NCBI RefSeq assembly: GCF_014199265.1
Contig: NZ_JACIJG010000013.1
Location: 1 to 64,000 of the forward strand
Length of the DNA stretch: 64,000 nucleotides
Direction of reading: 5' to 3'
Source of the DNA: Brucella daejeonensis
GTDB taxonomy: Bacteria > Pseudomonadota > Alphaproteobacteria > Rhizobiales > Rhizobiaceae
Both the position numbers and the translations under genes were made by a program. Positions within the stretch are counted from its first letter, which is position 1, and the number at the start of each line of letters is the position of its first letter. Shown here one piece after another: positions 46,503-55,535 of this stretch. The notes under the pieces were generated by a model. That model was not told the DNA's origin and ran no database searches. It saw nothing but the letters and a program-made list of their open reading frames with translations.

Positions 46503-46979
46503 ATGAATGAAGCGCAGCGAACGAAGGGTGCGGACGCCCTGACCGAAATTATTCTGACTCTCTTCCGGGTCAACAATCTGACGATAAACTGGGGGGATAA
46601 GCTTGTTGCGCCACTGGGGCTCACAAGCGCGCGCTGGCAGGTTCTGGGAAGCATTGTTGCCGCGGAGCGTCCGCAGCCGGTCGCTTGGCTTGCACGTGAC
46701 CTGGGCGCCAATCGCCAGAATGTCCAGCGCATCGTCAATGATCTGCATAAGGAAGGATTTGTGGCTTTCCAGCCCAATCCGCATCATCGGCGGGCGCAAC
46801 TGGTTGTGTTGACCGATAAAGGTAGACAGACATTCGATACCGCGATCAGGTTTTATAATCCCAGGGTTAATACGCTCGCGGACGGTTTTTCAGCCGAAGA
46901 TTTGGAAATCGTCAATCGGGTGCTGACAGTCTTGCGGAGCAGGCTGGAAGGAGAGGAAGAAACCGAAAAGGGCAACTGA
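46503..46979 (+). CDS. MarR-family transcriptional regulator
   Basis: 158-aa winged helix-turn-helix regulator. The recognition segment LARDLGANRQNVQRIVNDL lies at about 62-80 and the wing contains NPHHRRAQLVVLTDKG. MarR proteins usually repress a divergent gene and release on binding small phenolic or oxidising compounds; the ligand here is unknown. Confidence 0.87.
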   Translation: MNEAQRTKGADALTEIILTLFRVNNLTINWGDKLVAPLGLTSARWQVLGSIVAAERPQPVAWLARDLGANRQNVQRIVNDLHKEGFVAFQPNPHHRRAQLVVLTDKGRQTFDTAIRFYNPRVNTLADGFSAEDLEIVNRVLTVLRSRLEGEEETEKGN

Positions 46980-47067
46980 TCTGCCTATAGGTGTGAATCG
47001 CACTCGATTGCTACCTGCAAATGAAAAGGCCGTAGGATGCTCGGCCTTTTCTGATTCAAGACGGTCG

Positions 47068-48348
47068 TCAGGCGTTCATGCTCTTTTTCACCGGCCTTGG
47101 CTCGCTATTGGCTCCTTTCGGTGCGCTATCGAGGCGCCTGAGGCGCTTTTCCTCCGCCTCGATATAGTTGCGCGTCAGCGGAACGGCGTCCTGCCTGTGC
47201 GTGATCTGGATGTGGAACACCATCATGTTCTGCCAGCGAAATGCGCTTTCGGAAGCGGCGAGATAGAACTCCCACATGCGGCAGAAACGCTCGTCATAGA
47301 GTGCCTTCGCCTTGTCGCGATTTGCCAGGAAGGCATACCGCCATTCCTTGAGCGTTTCGGCATAATGAAGCCGCAAGATCTCGACGTCGGTGACATAGAG
47401 TCCGGCTTTTTCGATATGCGGCAGCACTTCCGACAGGGCCGGGATATAGCCGCCGGGGAAGATATATTTGCGGATGAACGGGTTGGTCGCACCGGGACCG
47501 TCGGCGCGCCCGATGGCATGTAACAGGAACACGCCGTCGGGCTTCATCAACCGCGCCACATGCTGGAAATATTCGGCAAAATGGCCAACGCCCACATGCT
47601 CGAACATGCCGACCGAGACAAGCCGGTCGAATTTGTCATCGATGTTGCGATAGTCGGTCAACTGGAATTTCGCCCGGTCGGCGAGCCCCTGGTCGGCGGC
47701 GCGCTGGTTGGCGATGCCATGCTGTTCTTCCGACAGTGTCACGCCCGTGACACTGGCTTTGAGATAGCGCGCGAGATAAAGCCCCATGCCGCCCCAGCCG
47801 CAGCCGATATCCAGCACCTTGTCGCCTTCCCTGACCAGCATCTTCGCCGCTATGTGGCGCTTCTTGGCAAGCTGTGCCTCGGCCAGTGTCGCATTGGGCG
47901 GATCGAAATAGGCACAGGAATACTGCTTGTCCGGGTCGAGAAACAGATCGTACAGCTCGCCGGAAAGGTCGTAATGGCTTTTGATATTGCTGGATGAGCG
48001 GGTAATCGTGTTCATTTGCTGGAAGCGGCGGAACAGAATGCGCAGCTTGCTGACGGCCTTCATCCAGGGTTCGGTCGCCGCCGTCGGTCCCGTATTCTCG
48101 AAAACCATCTGAAGCAGCATGTAGATATCGCCTTCCAGGAAGTCGACTTCGCCGTCCATGAAACATTCGGCGAGCTTCAGTTCCGGGTCGAACGCAACGG
48201 CGCGCTCCGCATGTCTTGTCTTGAACTGCACATGAACCGGCGCACCGGTCTTGTCGCCATATCGAAAACGCGAACCTTCGGAATCTGTGACCATCAGATC
48301 ACCGACTTTGATCATATGCGAAAGAACGGTACGCAACATTCCATACAT
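47068..48348 (-). CDS. cfa: Cyclopropane-fatty-acyl-phospholipid synthase
   Basis: 426-aa SAM-dependent enzyme that adds a methylene bridge to unsaturated acyl chains of membrane lipids. The N-terminal lipid-binding part (about 1-120) is followed by the methyltransferase core with LDIGCGWGGMGLYLA. Three in-frame ATGs lie close together (48357, 48348, 48339); GGGAG falls directly before the first and 9 nt before the second, so I prefer 48348. Confidence 0.92.
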   Translation of the reverse strand: MYGMLRTVLSHMIKVGDLMVTDSEGSRFRYGDKTGAPVHVQFKTRHAERAVAFDPELKLAECFMDGEVDFLEGDIYMLLQMVFENTGPTAATEPWMKAVSKLRILFRRFQQMNTITRSSSNIKSHYDLSGELYDLFLDPDKQYSCAYFDPPNATLAEAQLAKKRHIAAKMLVREGDKVLDIGCGWGGMGLYLARYLKASVTGVTLSEEQHGIANQRAADQGLADRAKFQLTDYRNIDDKFDRLVSVGMFEHVGVGHFAEYFQHVARLMKPDGVFLLHAIGRADGPGATNPFIRKYIFPGGYIPALSEVLPHIEKAGLYVTDVEILRLHYAETLKEWRYAFLANRDKAKALYDERFCRMWEFYLAASESAFRWQNMMVFHIQITHRQDAVPLTRNYIEAEEKRLRRLDSAPKGANSEPRPVKKSMNA

Positions 48349-48676
48349 CGGCCCCATCTCCCTTTCCGGGATCGAAGCAGGCGCACGTCAATGCGTTTGC
48401 AGGGCAGGCGGCGGAATAGATCGTCCAAACCGCTCTGTCATCAGATTTTCAGGCAATATTCCCTTCGGTCTACCGGCCTCGGGAGTAATGCCCAAGCAAC
48501 GCGGACGTCTCCGTCAGCACCTCTCCAATCCAATACTGATAAACAGAATAGGGAGTTTTCTCGATCTGAAAAGAGAAAATGCCCGGCGAAGGTCGCCGGG
48601 CACGATCATATAAAGTTTACCACCATGGGAAAGCGTGCCGTTCGGCATGGCATCCCGGCGGAGAACAGGCGGCTAA
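48349..48676. other. 328-bp gap between rplI and cfa
   Basis: It contains the rplI terminator at 48575-48604 and the cfa promoter. No small gene or repeat seen. Confidence 0.5.
48575..48604 (-). terminator. Terminator of the rpsF-rplI operon
   Basis: On the minus strand GCCCGGCGA pairs with TCGCCGGGC around CCT, followed by ATTTTCTCTTTT. It lies about 75 nt downstream of rplI. Confidence 0.85.
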
Positions 48677-49246
48677 TCAAGCCTCGGCTTCTGCTTCGTC
48701 CTCTTCGTCGAAGACTTCTTCCGACAGAGGCTGTTCTTCGATGCCATAGATGGCCTCGATCGAGGTCAGGTCTTCGCCCTTTGCCTGGCGTTCGGCTTCT
48801 TCGGTCGAACGGGCGATATTGACGGTCACCTTGACCTGGACTTCCGGGTGCAGCGAAATTTCAACTTCGTGCAGGCCGATGGTCTTGATCGGGTGCTTCA
48901 GTTCAACCTGATTGCGGTGCAGGGTGAAGCCGTCCGAGGTGATGATTTCCGCGATATCGCGGGTCGAGACGGAGCCGTAGAGCTGGCCGGTTTCACCTGC
49001 CGAACGCACGACGATGAAGCTTTCGCCATTGAGCTTGTCGGCAACGGCCTGGGCTTCGTTCTTGCGTTCCAGGTTCTGGGCTTCGAGCTGGGCGCGCTGG
49101 CCTTCGAACTTCTTCTTGTTGGCTTCATTGGCACGAAGAGCCTTGCCCTGCGGGAGCAGGAAGTTACGGGCATAGCCGTCCTTGACCTTGACGATTTCGC
49201 CCATCTGGCCGAGGCGGCCGATGCGTTCCAGAAGAATGACGTCCAT
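48677..49246 (-). CDS. rplI: 50S ribosomal protein L9
   Basis: 189-aa L9: N-terminal domain [24 protein letters not shown], long connecting helix and C-terminal rRNA-binding domain (about 75-150), with an acidic tail ([15 protein letters not shown]) longer than in E. coli, as in other Rhizobiales. Start set at ATG 49246; the frame is open upstream. Last gene of the rpsF operon. Confidence 0.96.
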   Translation of the reverse strand: MDVILLERIGRLGQMGEIVKVKDGYARNFLLPQGKALRANEANKKKFEGQRAQLEAQNLERKNEAQAVADKLNGESFIVVRSAGETGQLYGSVSTRDIAEIITSDGFTLHRNQVELKHPIKTIGLHEVEISLHPEVQVKVTVNIARSTEEAERQAKGEDLTSIEAIYGIEEQPLSEEVFDEEDEAEAEA

Positions 49247-49275
49247 TGGGGTTTCCTTTCGAGTTTCCGATTGGG

Positions 49276-50247
49276 TTACTGATTGTCGGCGCCCGGTATT
49301 TTCGAGACTGGCGCACCGCGCGAAGTATCGAAAAGTCCGAGAACCATGACGATGAAAAGCAGGAATGCGAACAGAACGATCGCAACATAGGCAAGCCATA
49401 GCGCTACCGGGCGCCACACCTTGCCGCGCGTGCGGAAATGCATGATGGCGAGGCCCGCCATCGCAAAGCCGGCGCTGAGCACACCTGCAACGACGGTCGC
49501 GACCAGACCGATGCCGCCGGGCAGGAAAGCCGCCGCCAGAGCGACAGCGAAGACGATGAGGGCGGGGCGCGGCATACGAAGCGTCGCGGGCCAGTCGTCA
49601 CGGGGGCGGCGCACACGGCCCGAGATCGAAATCAGGCGCTGCGCCAGATAGAGGTTGCCCACGAGAACGGCAAGGCACATCGCAGGCTGGATTGCCGGAA
49701 GGGCAATCATAAGCAGCGCCGTTACATTGTCACGTATATCGTCGCCGGCCGTAAACTGGGGATCGGCTTCCGCCACGCGATCGATGATCGTGTTGGCAAG
49801 CTCCCGGGCCATGTCCGGGCCGAAGCCAAGGATCGCGCCGATAATGACGAAGCTGATCGCCACCATGAGAGCGAGCCGGAACACGATGTCCGAAAGCGGA
49901 TACCAGACCAATATGCCCTTCGGTCCGCCGAGTTCTTCGGCAGGACGCGCAAGACCGGAAAGATAGGCGCCCGTTGCAGCCGGAATAAAGCTGGTCAGCG
50001 CCATGAGAAGCGCCACCATCGGGCTGGCGGCAGCGCCCATCGCAATCGTGGCTGCGGCGGCGGCAACGATACCGGCGCTCGAACCCCAGCCGAGTGCGAC
50101 AACGAAAATGGGAAGCGGCGTCAGGAAATACAGAACCATCGCCACGCCCGCCATGGCGCCTGTCTGCGCGATGACGCCGGCCGACATCAAGGCCGAGGCA
50201 AGCCCCGCCAATATGCCGATACCGATGATGGTTCCATTGAATTTCAT
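49276..50247 (-). CDS. DUF2232 (YybS-like) membrane protein
   Basis: 323-aa polytopic protein with about eight hydrophobic segments. It lies between rpsR and rplI, a conserved place for DUF2232 proteins in alphaproteobacteria. The role is not known. A 230-bp gap with a hairpin separates it from rpsR, whereas rplI follows 29 bp later. Confidence 0.85.
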   Translation of the reverse strand: MKFNGTIIGIGILAGLASALMSAGVIAQTGAMAGVAMVLYFLTPLPIFVVALGWGSSAGIVAAAAATIAMGAAASPMVALLMALTSFIPAATGAYLSGLARPAEELGGPKGILVWYPLSDIVFRLALMVAISFVIIGAILGFGPDMARELANTIIDRVAEADPQFTAGDDIRDNVTALLMIALPAIQPAMCLAVLVGNLYLAQRLISISGRVRRPRDDWPATLRMPRPALIVFAVALAAAFLPGGIGLVATVVAGVLSAGFAMAGLAIMHFRTRGKVWRPVALWLAYVAIVLFAFLLFIVMVLGLFDTSRGAPVSKIPGADNQ

Positions 50248-50358
50248 GATTTGCGCTGTCCTGCTCCGGCCGTTCCGGTTTGGCAGTTAGAGACGGCCAT
50301 AAAGGCTTACGTCTCAACTCGGGGTTTTCGATACATCCGCCGCGCCCATCGCAACGGA

Positions 50359-50404
50359 GCAATCCCAGCAAAAGTTCGCGCAGCGGTTTTGCGTTCGGAA
50401 TTGC
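50359..50404. repeat. Degenerate RIME-like palindrome upstream of the DUF2232 gene
   Basis: GCAATCCC (50359-50366) pairs imperfectly with GGAATTGC (50397-50404). The interior CAGCAAAAGTTCGCGCAGCGGTTTTGC keeps the words of the copies at 1142 and 39204. Confidence 0.55.
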
Positions 50405-50444
50405 GTGGTGAATAACCGGAGCATTTATAATGCTTCGGAGCAAT

Positions 50445-50470
50445 ACGGAAGGCGGTTTCCCGCCTTCCGT
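50445..50470 (-). terminator. GNRA-capped hairpin after rpsR
   Basis: A perfect 11-bp stem ACGGAAGGCGG/CCGCCTTCCGT is closed by a GAAA tetraloop in the minus-strand RNA. It lies 8 nt after the rpsR stop, with only a weak T tract, so it may act as an attenuator or RNA-stability element between rpsR and the downstream genes. Confidence 0.6.
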
Positions 50471-50477
50471 AAAAGTC

Positions 50478-50726
50478 TTACTTCACAACGTAAGGCAGCA
50501 GGCCGAGGAAACGGGCGCGCTTGATCGCCTTGGCGAGTTCGCGCTGCTTCTTCTGGCTGACAGCCGTGATACGGGAAGGAACGATCTTGCCGCGTTCGGA
50601 AATGTAACGCTGCAGGAGCTTGACGTCCTTGTAGTCGATCTTCGGAGCATTGGCGCCGGAGAACGGGCACGTCTTGCGACGGCGATGGAAAGGACGACGG
50701 GTCGGGATCTGATTGATATCAACCAT
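50478..50726 (-). CDS. rpsR: 30S ribosomal protein S18
   Basis: 82-aa S18 with the core [27 protein letters not shown]. It pairs with S6 on the ribosome platform. It starts two bases after the rpsF stop. Confidence 0.97.
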
Positions 50727-50728
50727 GA

Positions 50729-51166
50729 TTATGCTCCTTCACCAGCTTCGTTGTCACGTGGACGGCGCGGGCCGCGATCACCACGGTCGAAACCGCCTTC
50801 ACGGCGGCGCGGACGGTCGTCGCCATCGCGATCGCGACGGTCGTCACGGCGCGTCAGCATGGCCGACTGGCCTTCTTCGTGTTCTTCAACGCGAATGGTG
50901 AGGAAACGCAGAACGTCTTCGTTGATACGCATCTGGCGTTCCATTTCGGCAACGGCGGCAGCCGGAGCGTCGATGTTCACGAGCGTATAATAAGCCTTGC
51001 GATTCTTCTTGATACGGTAGGTCAGGGGACGCAGACCCCAGCTTTCGACCTTGCCGAATTTGCCGCCATTAGCTTCGAGGACACCCTTGAACTGTTCGAC
51101 GAGAGCGTCGACCTGCTGCTGGGAGATGTCCTGGCGGGCAAGAAGCACATGTTCATAAAGAGCCAT
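50729..51166 (-). CDS. rpsF: 30S ribosomal protein S6
   Basis: 145-aa S6: domain at about 1-98 ([30 protein letters not shown]) and a C-terminal tail very rich in Arg, Asp and Gly ([16 protein letters not shown]), typical of Rhizobiales. First gene of the operon with rpsR, DUF2232 and rplI; divergent from fabD. Confidence 0.97.
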
Positions 51167-51530
51167 TGGCTTTGCCTTTCTTCGTTACATCCTGCCGGGC
51201 ACCAGCGGCTAAGCCTCTGCGACTTCTCTTGATCCGGCAAAGCGGAGAAGAAAGGACGCGCAAACTTGAGACGGTCGAGAGCGGAGACACGGGAGGCAGA
51301 AGCACTTATGACTTCCAACGTTTTCCGCACTAAATAATTAGTCAGGAGAACGGCCCTCCGTTCAGCCCCCAGCTGGTGCCGAGCATTGAACGGGCGGCTA
51401 TTACGTGTTTTTCCCCCGCTTTGCAAGCTGCAAATGGGTCGAAAACCGGGAAATACTTGACTTTACGGTGCTCGCTGGGGCACACCGCGCCAAAGTGCGC
51501 ATTTAATTGCAAAAAATGAAAGAGGCTTTC
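51167..51530. promoter_or_regulatory. Divergent rpsF/fabD promoter region
   Basis: 364 bp. On the rpsF side the leader contains GCCGCTGGTGCCCGGCAGG about 30-50 nt before the start, which can fold and could be an S6:S18 autoregulatory site. A CTTGAC box near 51456 may be the -35 of fabD, whose ribosome-binding site is AGAGG. Both assignments are tentative. Confidence 0.35.
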
Positions 51531-52475
51531 ATGGCGATAGCATTCACTTTTCCGGGGCAGGGCAGTCAGGCGGTCGGTATGGGCAAGGCTCTGGCAGAGC
51601 AGTTTGCGGAGGCGCGCGCTGTTTTCGAGGAAGTGGACGCGGCATTGGGCGAAAAGCTCTCGGCCACCATGTTCGAAGGCCCGGAAGATGTCCTGACGCT
51701 CACCGCCAATGCCCAGCCCGCGCTGATGGCTGTTTCGATGGCGGTGTTGCGCGTTATGGAATCGCAAGGGTTTTCGCTGAAGGACAAGGTTGCCTACGTC
51801 GCCGGTCATTCGCTGGGCGAATATTCCGCGCTTTGCGCCGCCGGAACCTTCTCTTTGGCCGATACGGCGCGTCTTCTGCGCATTCGCGGCAATGCCATGC
51901 AAAAAGCCGTGCCGGTCGGCGAAGGCGCTATGGCTGCGATCATCGGTCTGGAACATGGCGATGTGGAAGCCGTTTGCGCGGAAGCCGGCTCCTCCGGTTC
52001 GGTTCAGATCGCCAATGACAATGGCGGCGGGCAGCTGGTCATTTCCGGTTCGAAGGCGGCTGTCGAGCTGGCTGCGAAGCTTGCATCCGAAAAGGGCGCC
52101 AAGCGCGCCATCATGCTTCCGGTTTCGGCCCCCTTCCATTCGACGCTGATGGGGCCTGCCGCAGATGCCATGCGCGAGGCGCTGGCCTCGGTCGAAAAGC
52201 ACAATCCGGTCGCGCCGCTGATCGCCAATGTGCGTGCGGCACCTGTGACGGATGCCAATGAAATCGCCGATCTTCTGGTTGAGCAGGTCACCGGTCAGGT
52301 GCGCTGGCGCGAAACGGTGGAATGGTTTGCGAAGAATGGCGTGACCTCGCTTTATGAAGTAGGCTCCGGCAAGGTTCTGACCGGCCTGGCTCGCCGCATC
52401 TCCAAGGATGTGGCAGGTGCCGCGGTCGGCTCTGCCGATGAAATCGATGCGGCGCTGGCTGCCCTTAACGCTTAA
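51531..52475 (+). CDS. fabD: Malonyl-CoA:ACP transacylase
   Basis: 314-aa FabD. The nucleophile Ser94 is in GHSLGEYSA, with QGSQ at 10-13 and the catalytic His in VSAPFHSTLM. It loads malonate onto AcpP. The ATG at 51531 has AGAGG upstream; an in-frame ATG at 51507 would add eight residues. fabG follows 13 bp after the stop. Confidence 0.97.
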   Translation: MAIAFTFPGQGSQAVGMGKALAEQFAEARAVFEEVDAALGEKLSATMFEGPEDVLTLTANAQPALMAVSMAVLRVMESQGFSLKDKVAYVAGHSLGEYSALCAAGTFSLADTARLLRIRGNAMQKAVPVGEGAMAAIIGLEHGDVEAVCAEAGSSGSVQIANDNGGGQLVISGSKAAVELAAKLASEKGAKRAIMLPVSAPFHSTLMGPAADAMREALASVEKHNPVAPLIANVRAAPVTDANEIADLLVEQVTGQVRWRETVEWFAKNGVTSLYEVGSGKVLTGLARRISKDVAGAAVGSADEIDAALAALNA

Positions 52476-52488
52476 AAGGATCTCGGAC

Positions 52489-53226
52489 ATGTTTGATCTG
52501 ACTGGCCGCAAGGCTCTCATCACTGGTGCAACCGGCGGTCTTGGCGAAGCGATTGCCCGCGCTCTGCACGCACAGGGCGCGATTGTCGGTCTGCACGGCA
52601 CGCGTGAAGAAAAGCTGAAGGAACTTGCCGCCGAGCTTGGCGAGCGCACCTTCGTCTTCCCGGCCAATCTTTCCGACCGCGAAGCCGTCAAGGCGCTCGG
52701 CCAGAAGGCCGAGGAGGAAATGGGCGGCGTCGATATTCTGGTCAATAATGCCGGCATCACCCGCGACGGTCTTTTCGTGCGCATGAGCGACGAGGACTGG
52801 GATGCGGTGCTCAATGTCAATCTGACGTCGGTGTTCAACCTGACCCGCGAGCTGACCCATCCGATGATGCGTCGCCGCAATGGCCGTATCATCAATATCA
52901 CCTCCATCGTGGGCGTGACCGGCAATCCGGGGCAGGCGAATTACTGCGCCTCCAAGGCTGGCCTCATTGGCTTTTCCAAGTCGCTGGCGCAGGAAATCGC
53001 AAGCCGCAATGTGACGGTCAACTGCATCGCGCCGGGCTTCATCGAATCGGCCATGACCGACAAGCTGAACGACAAGCAGAAGGAAGCGATCATGGGCAAT
53101 ATCCCCATGAAACGCATGGGCGTCGGTGCCGATATTGCGGCTGCGGTCGTCTATCTGGCGAGCGATGAAGCGGCTTATGTGACTGGCCAGACACTGCATA
53201 TCAATGGCGGCATGGCCATGATCTAA
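52489..53226 (+). CDS. fabG: 3-oxoacyl-[acyl-carrier-protein] reductase
   Basis: 245-aa SDR enzyme, first reduction in fatty-acid elongation. TGATGGLG (12-19), NNAG (86-89), Ser139, Tyr152 and Lys156 (YCASK) complete the active site. It is in operon with fabD. A 276-bp gap then separates it from acpP. Confidence 0.96.
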   Translation: MFDLTGRKALITGATGGLGEAIARALHAQGAIVGLHGTREEKLKELAAELGERTFVFPANLSDREAVKALGQKAEEEMGGVDILVNNAGITRDGLFVRMSDEDWDAVLNVNLTSVFNLTRELTHPMMRRRNGRIINITSIVGVTGNPGQANYCASKAGLIGFSKSLAQEIASRNVTVNCIAPGFIESAMTDKLNDKQKEAIMGNIPMKRMGVGADIAAAVVYLASDEAAYVTGQTLHINGGMAMI

Positions 53227-53418
53227 GTCTCCTTCGGTCCCGAATTATGGTATAAAATCCCTTAATACGGGGTCTGGAGAAGGAAAAGGCGCTTTGCCTC
53301 GCCGGAGAAGCGTGGTAATGCGCCCAACGAGAATTGCGGCATTGTGAATAGAAACGCCGCGATCCTGTTCCGAAAGGAATATCCACAGGATGGCTGTCCG
53401 GGCGGCTTCGCTCGAAAC

Positions 53419-53448
53419 TTGGCAGGCATCTTATAACTTGATTACAAT
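53419..53448 (+). promoter_or_regulatory. Putative acpP promoter
   Basis: TTGGCA (53419-53424) and TACAAT (53443-53448) are 18 nt apart, about 55 nt before the acpP start. This would give acpP its own strong transcript, as expected for an abundant protein. Confidence 0.45.
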
Positions 53449-53502
53449 CCTGCATGCCGCTAACCAAGGCAGAGCAACAAACACACAGGTCGAGGTTCCG
53501 AC

Positions 53503-53739
53503 ATGAGCGATACCGCAGAGCGCGTCAAGAAAATCGTTGTTGAACATCTGGGCGTAGATGCCGACAAGGTCACGGAAGGCGCAAGCTTCATCGATGATCT
53601 CGGCGCAGACAGCCTCGACACCGTCGAGCTGGTCATGGCTTTCGAAGAAGAATTCGGTGTTGAAATTCCTGACGACGCTGCCGAAACGATCCTCACGGTC
53701 GGCGACGCTGTGAAGTTCATCGACAAGGCATCTGCCTAA
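53503..53739 (+). CDS. acpP: Acyl carrier protein
   Basis: 78-aa acidic helical protein. The phosphopantetheine site is Ser37 in GADSLDTVE. It carries growing acyl chains for FabD, FabG, FabI and FabF, all encoded in this window. Confidence 0.98.
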   Translation: MSDTAERVKKIVVEHLGVDADKVTEGASFIDDLGADSLDTVELVMAFEEEFGVEIPDDAAETILTVGDAVKFIDKASA

Positions 53740-54057
53740 TCTGAACTTGGGCAAGGGCTGGGGTTCGTCATGAATCCCGGCCCTGCTTGTCTTCGGTCGG
53801 CCGGTTCGTAAGCGTCTGGATCGGTTGAAGAAGCCTCAGGCGTTCGTTCGGCGACCGGTTTGAGATTTGCGGGAATGTCGAGCGATTTTGCATTCCGGCC
53901 AGAGCGTTTCCAGCAAAGGTGCAAGGCAGTTTTGCACGGGAAATGCATAGACAGACAGATTTGGAACGTTACCCCTTGAAGTCGGTCCGGGCATTTGATT
54001 TGCCGGTTGACGGTGGCGGGGTGATGCTCGTGACATAACAGAATTTAAGGGGTGGAT
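53740..54057. other. 318-bp gap between acpP and fabF
   Basis: It holds the acpP hairpin and a RIME-like palindrome (GCGTTTCC 53904-53911 with GGAAATGC near 53939-53946). The fabF ribosome-binding site AAGGGG is at 54047-54052. Confidence 0.5.
53756..53786 (+). terminator. Hairpin after acpP
   Basis: AGGGCTGGGGTTC pairs with GAATCCCGGCCCT apart from two mismatches, followed by GCTTGTCTTC. A strong stem but a weak T tract; probably terminates or stabilises the short acpP message. Confidence 0.5.
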
Positions 54058-55317
54058 ATGAGGCGTGTCGTCATCACCGGTCTTGGTCTGGTGTCACCGC
54101 TTGCAAGCGGTGTCGAAGAGACCTGGAAGCGTCTTGTTGCCGGTGAAAGCGGTGCTCGCCGCGTCACGGAATTCGAAGTGGATGATCTGGCCTGCCAGAT
54201 CGCCTGCCGCGTTCCTGTTGGCGATGGCACGAACGGTACGTTCAACGCCGATCTCCATATGGAGCCCAAGGAGCAGCGCAAGGTTGATCCGTTTATCGTT
54301 TACGCCGTCGGCGCAGCCGATCAGGCTCTGGACGATGCAAACTGGCATCCCGAAAGCGATGAGGATCAGGTTCGTACCGGCGTTCTGATCGGCTCGGGCA
54401 TCGGCGGCATCGAAGGCATTGTCGAGGCGGGCTATACGCTGCGCGACAAGGGGCCGCGCCGCATCTCTCCATTCTTCATTCCGGGACGCCTGATCAATCT
54501 GGCTTCCGGTCATGTGTCGATCAAGCACAAGTTGCGCGGTCCGAACCATGCGGTTGTCACCGCCTGTTCGACTGGCGCTCATGCTATCGGCGACGCCTCC
54601 CGTCTGATCGCGTTCGGCGATGCGGATGTGATGGTCGCGGGTGGCACGGAATCGCCGGTCAGCCGCATTTCGCTCGCGGGCTTTGCCGCCTGCAAGGCGC
54701 TTTCCACCAAACGCAACGACGATCCGACGGCTGCGTCGCGCCCATATGATGAAGACCGTGACGGCTTCGTCATGGGCGAGGGCGCTGGCGTCGTGGTTCT
54801 GGAAGAGCTGGAACACGCTTTGGCGCGCGGCGCAAAGATTTATGCCGAAGTGATCGGCTATGGCCTGTCGGGCGACGCTTATCATATTACCGCGCCGACC
54901 GAAAACGGCGAGGGCGCGCAGCGTTGCATGGAAATGGCGATCAAGCGCGCGGGTATTACGCCCGACCAGATCGATTACATCAATGCACATGGCACTTCGA
55001 CCATGGCCGATACGATTGAGCTTGGTGCGGTCGAACGAGTTGTGGGTGATGCAGCCTCGACGGTTTCCATGTCCTCAACCAAGTCGTCCATCGGTCACCT
55101 TTTGGGTGCAGCCGGCGCGGCCGAGGCAATTTTCTCGACATTGGCGATCCGCGACAATATCGCGCCCGCAACGCTCAATCTCGACAATCCGGCGGTCTCC
55201 ACGAAGATCGATCTGGTTCCCCATAAGGCCCGCGAACGCAAGATCGACGTAGCCCTGTCGAACTCGTTCGGTTTCGGTGGAACCAACGCTTCGCTGATCC
55301 TGCGCCGATACTCCTGA
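54058..55317 (+). CDS. fabF: 3-oxoacyl-[acyl-carrier-protein] synthase II
   Basis: 419-aa condensing enzyme. The catalytic Cys170 is in VVTACSTGAHAI; the two histidines lie in NAHGTST and SSIGHLLGAAG. It elongates acyl-AcpP with malonyl-AcpP. The ATG at 54058 has AAGGGG upstream; the GTG at 54052 overlaps that site. A terminator follows. Confidence 0.97.
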   Translation: MRRVVITGLGLVSPLASGVEETWKRLVAGESGARRVTEFEVDDLACQIACRVPVGDGTNGTFNADLHMEPKEQRKVDPFIVYAVGAADQALDDANWHPESDEDQVRTGVLIGSGIGGIEGIVEAGYTLRDKGPRRISPFFIPGRLINLASGHVSIKHKLRGPNHAVVTACSTGAHAIGDASRLIAFGDADVMVAGGTESPVSRISLAGFAACKALSTKRNDDPTAASRPYDEDRDGFVMGEGAGVVVLEELEHALARGAKIYAEVIGYGLSGDAYHITAPTENGEGAQRCMEMAIKRAGITPDQIDYINAHGTSTMADTIELGAVERVVGDAASTVSMSSTKSSIGHLLGAAGAAEAIFSTLAIRDNIAPATLNLDNPAVSTKIDLVPHKARERKIDVALSNSFGFGGTNASLILRRYS

Positions 55318-55348
55318 TTGCCGCTTCGCGAATAAAAGGTTGAACTGA

Positions 55349-55377
55349 AAAAACGCGGGGATTTCTCCGCGTTTTTG
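55349..55377 (+). terminator. Terminator after fabF
   Basis: AAAACGCGG pairs with CCGCGTTTT around an 8-nt loop, with a continuing T run. Confidence 0.9.
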
Positions 55378-55535
55378 CCAAAATATAACCGGATGTGATG
55401 TTTAATATCGTCAACAGCGGTTAGGGTAGGCACGCGTCCTGGAGTATTTCCAGCTAAAAAGTGCGAAGGCCGCTCTGCCTGTATGGTGCGCGCTGGCGCC
55501 GGATACGGGCCAAGGCTACAGACCGAGGTGATTGA

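Noticed and set aside
55441..55470. GAGTATTTCCAGCTAAAAAGTGCGAAG as another RIME-type copy upstream of mltG
   Set aside because: Only the left half of the palindrome is recognisable; no matching right arm was found.
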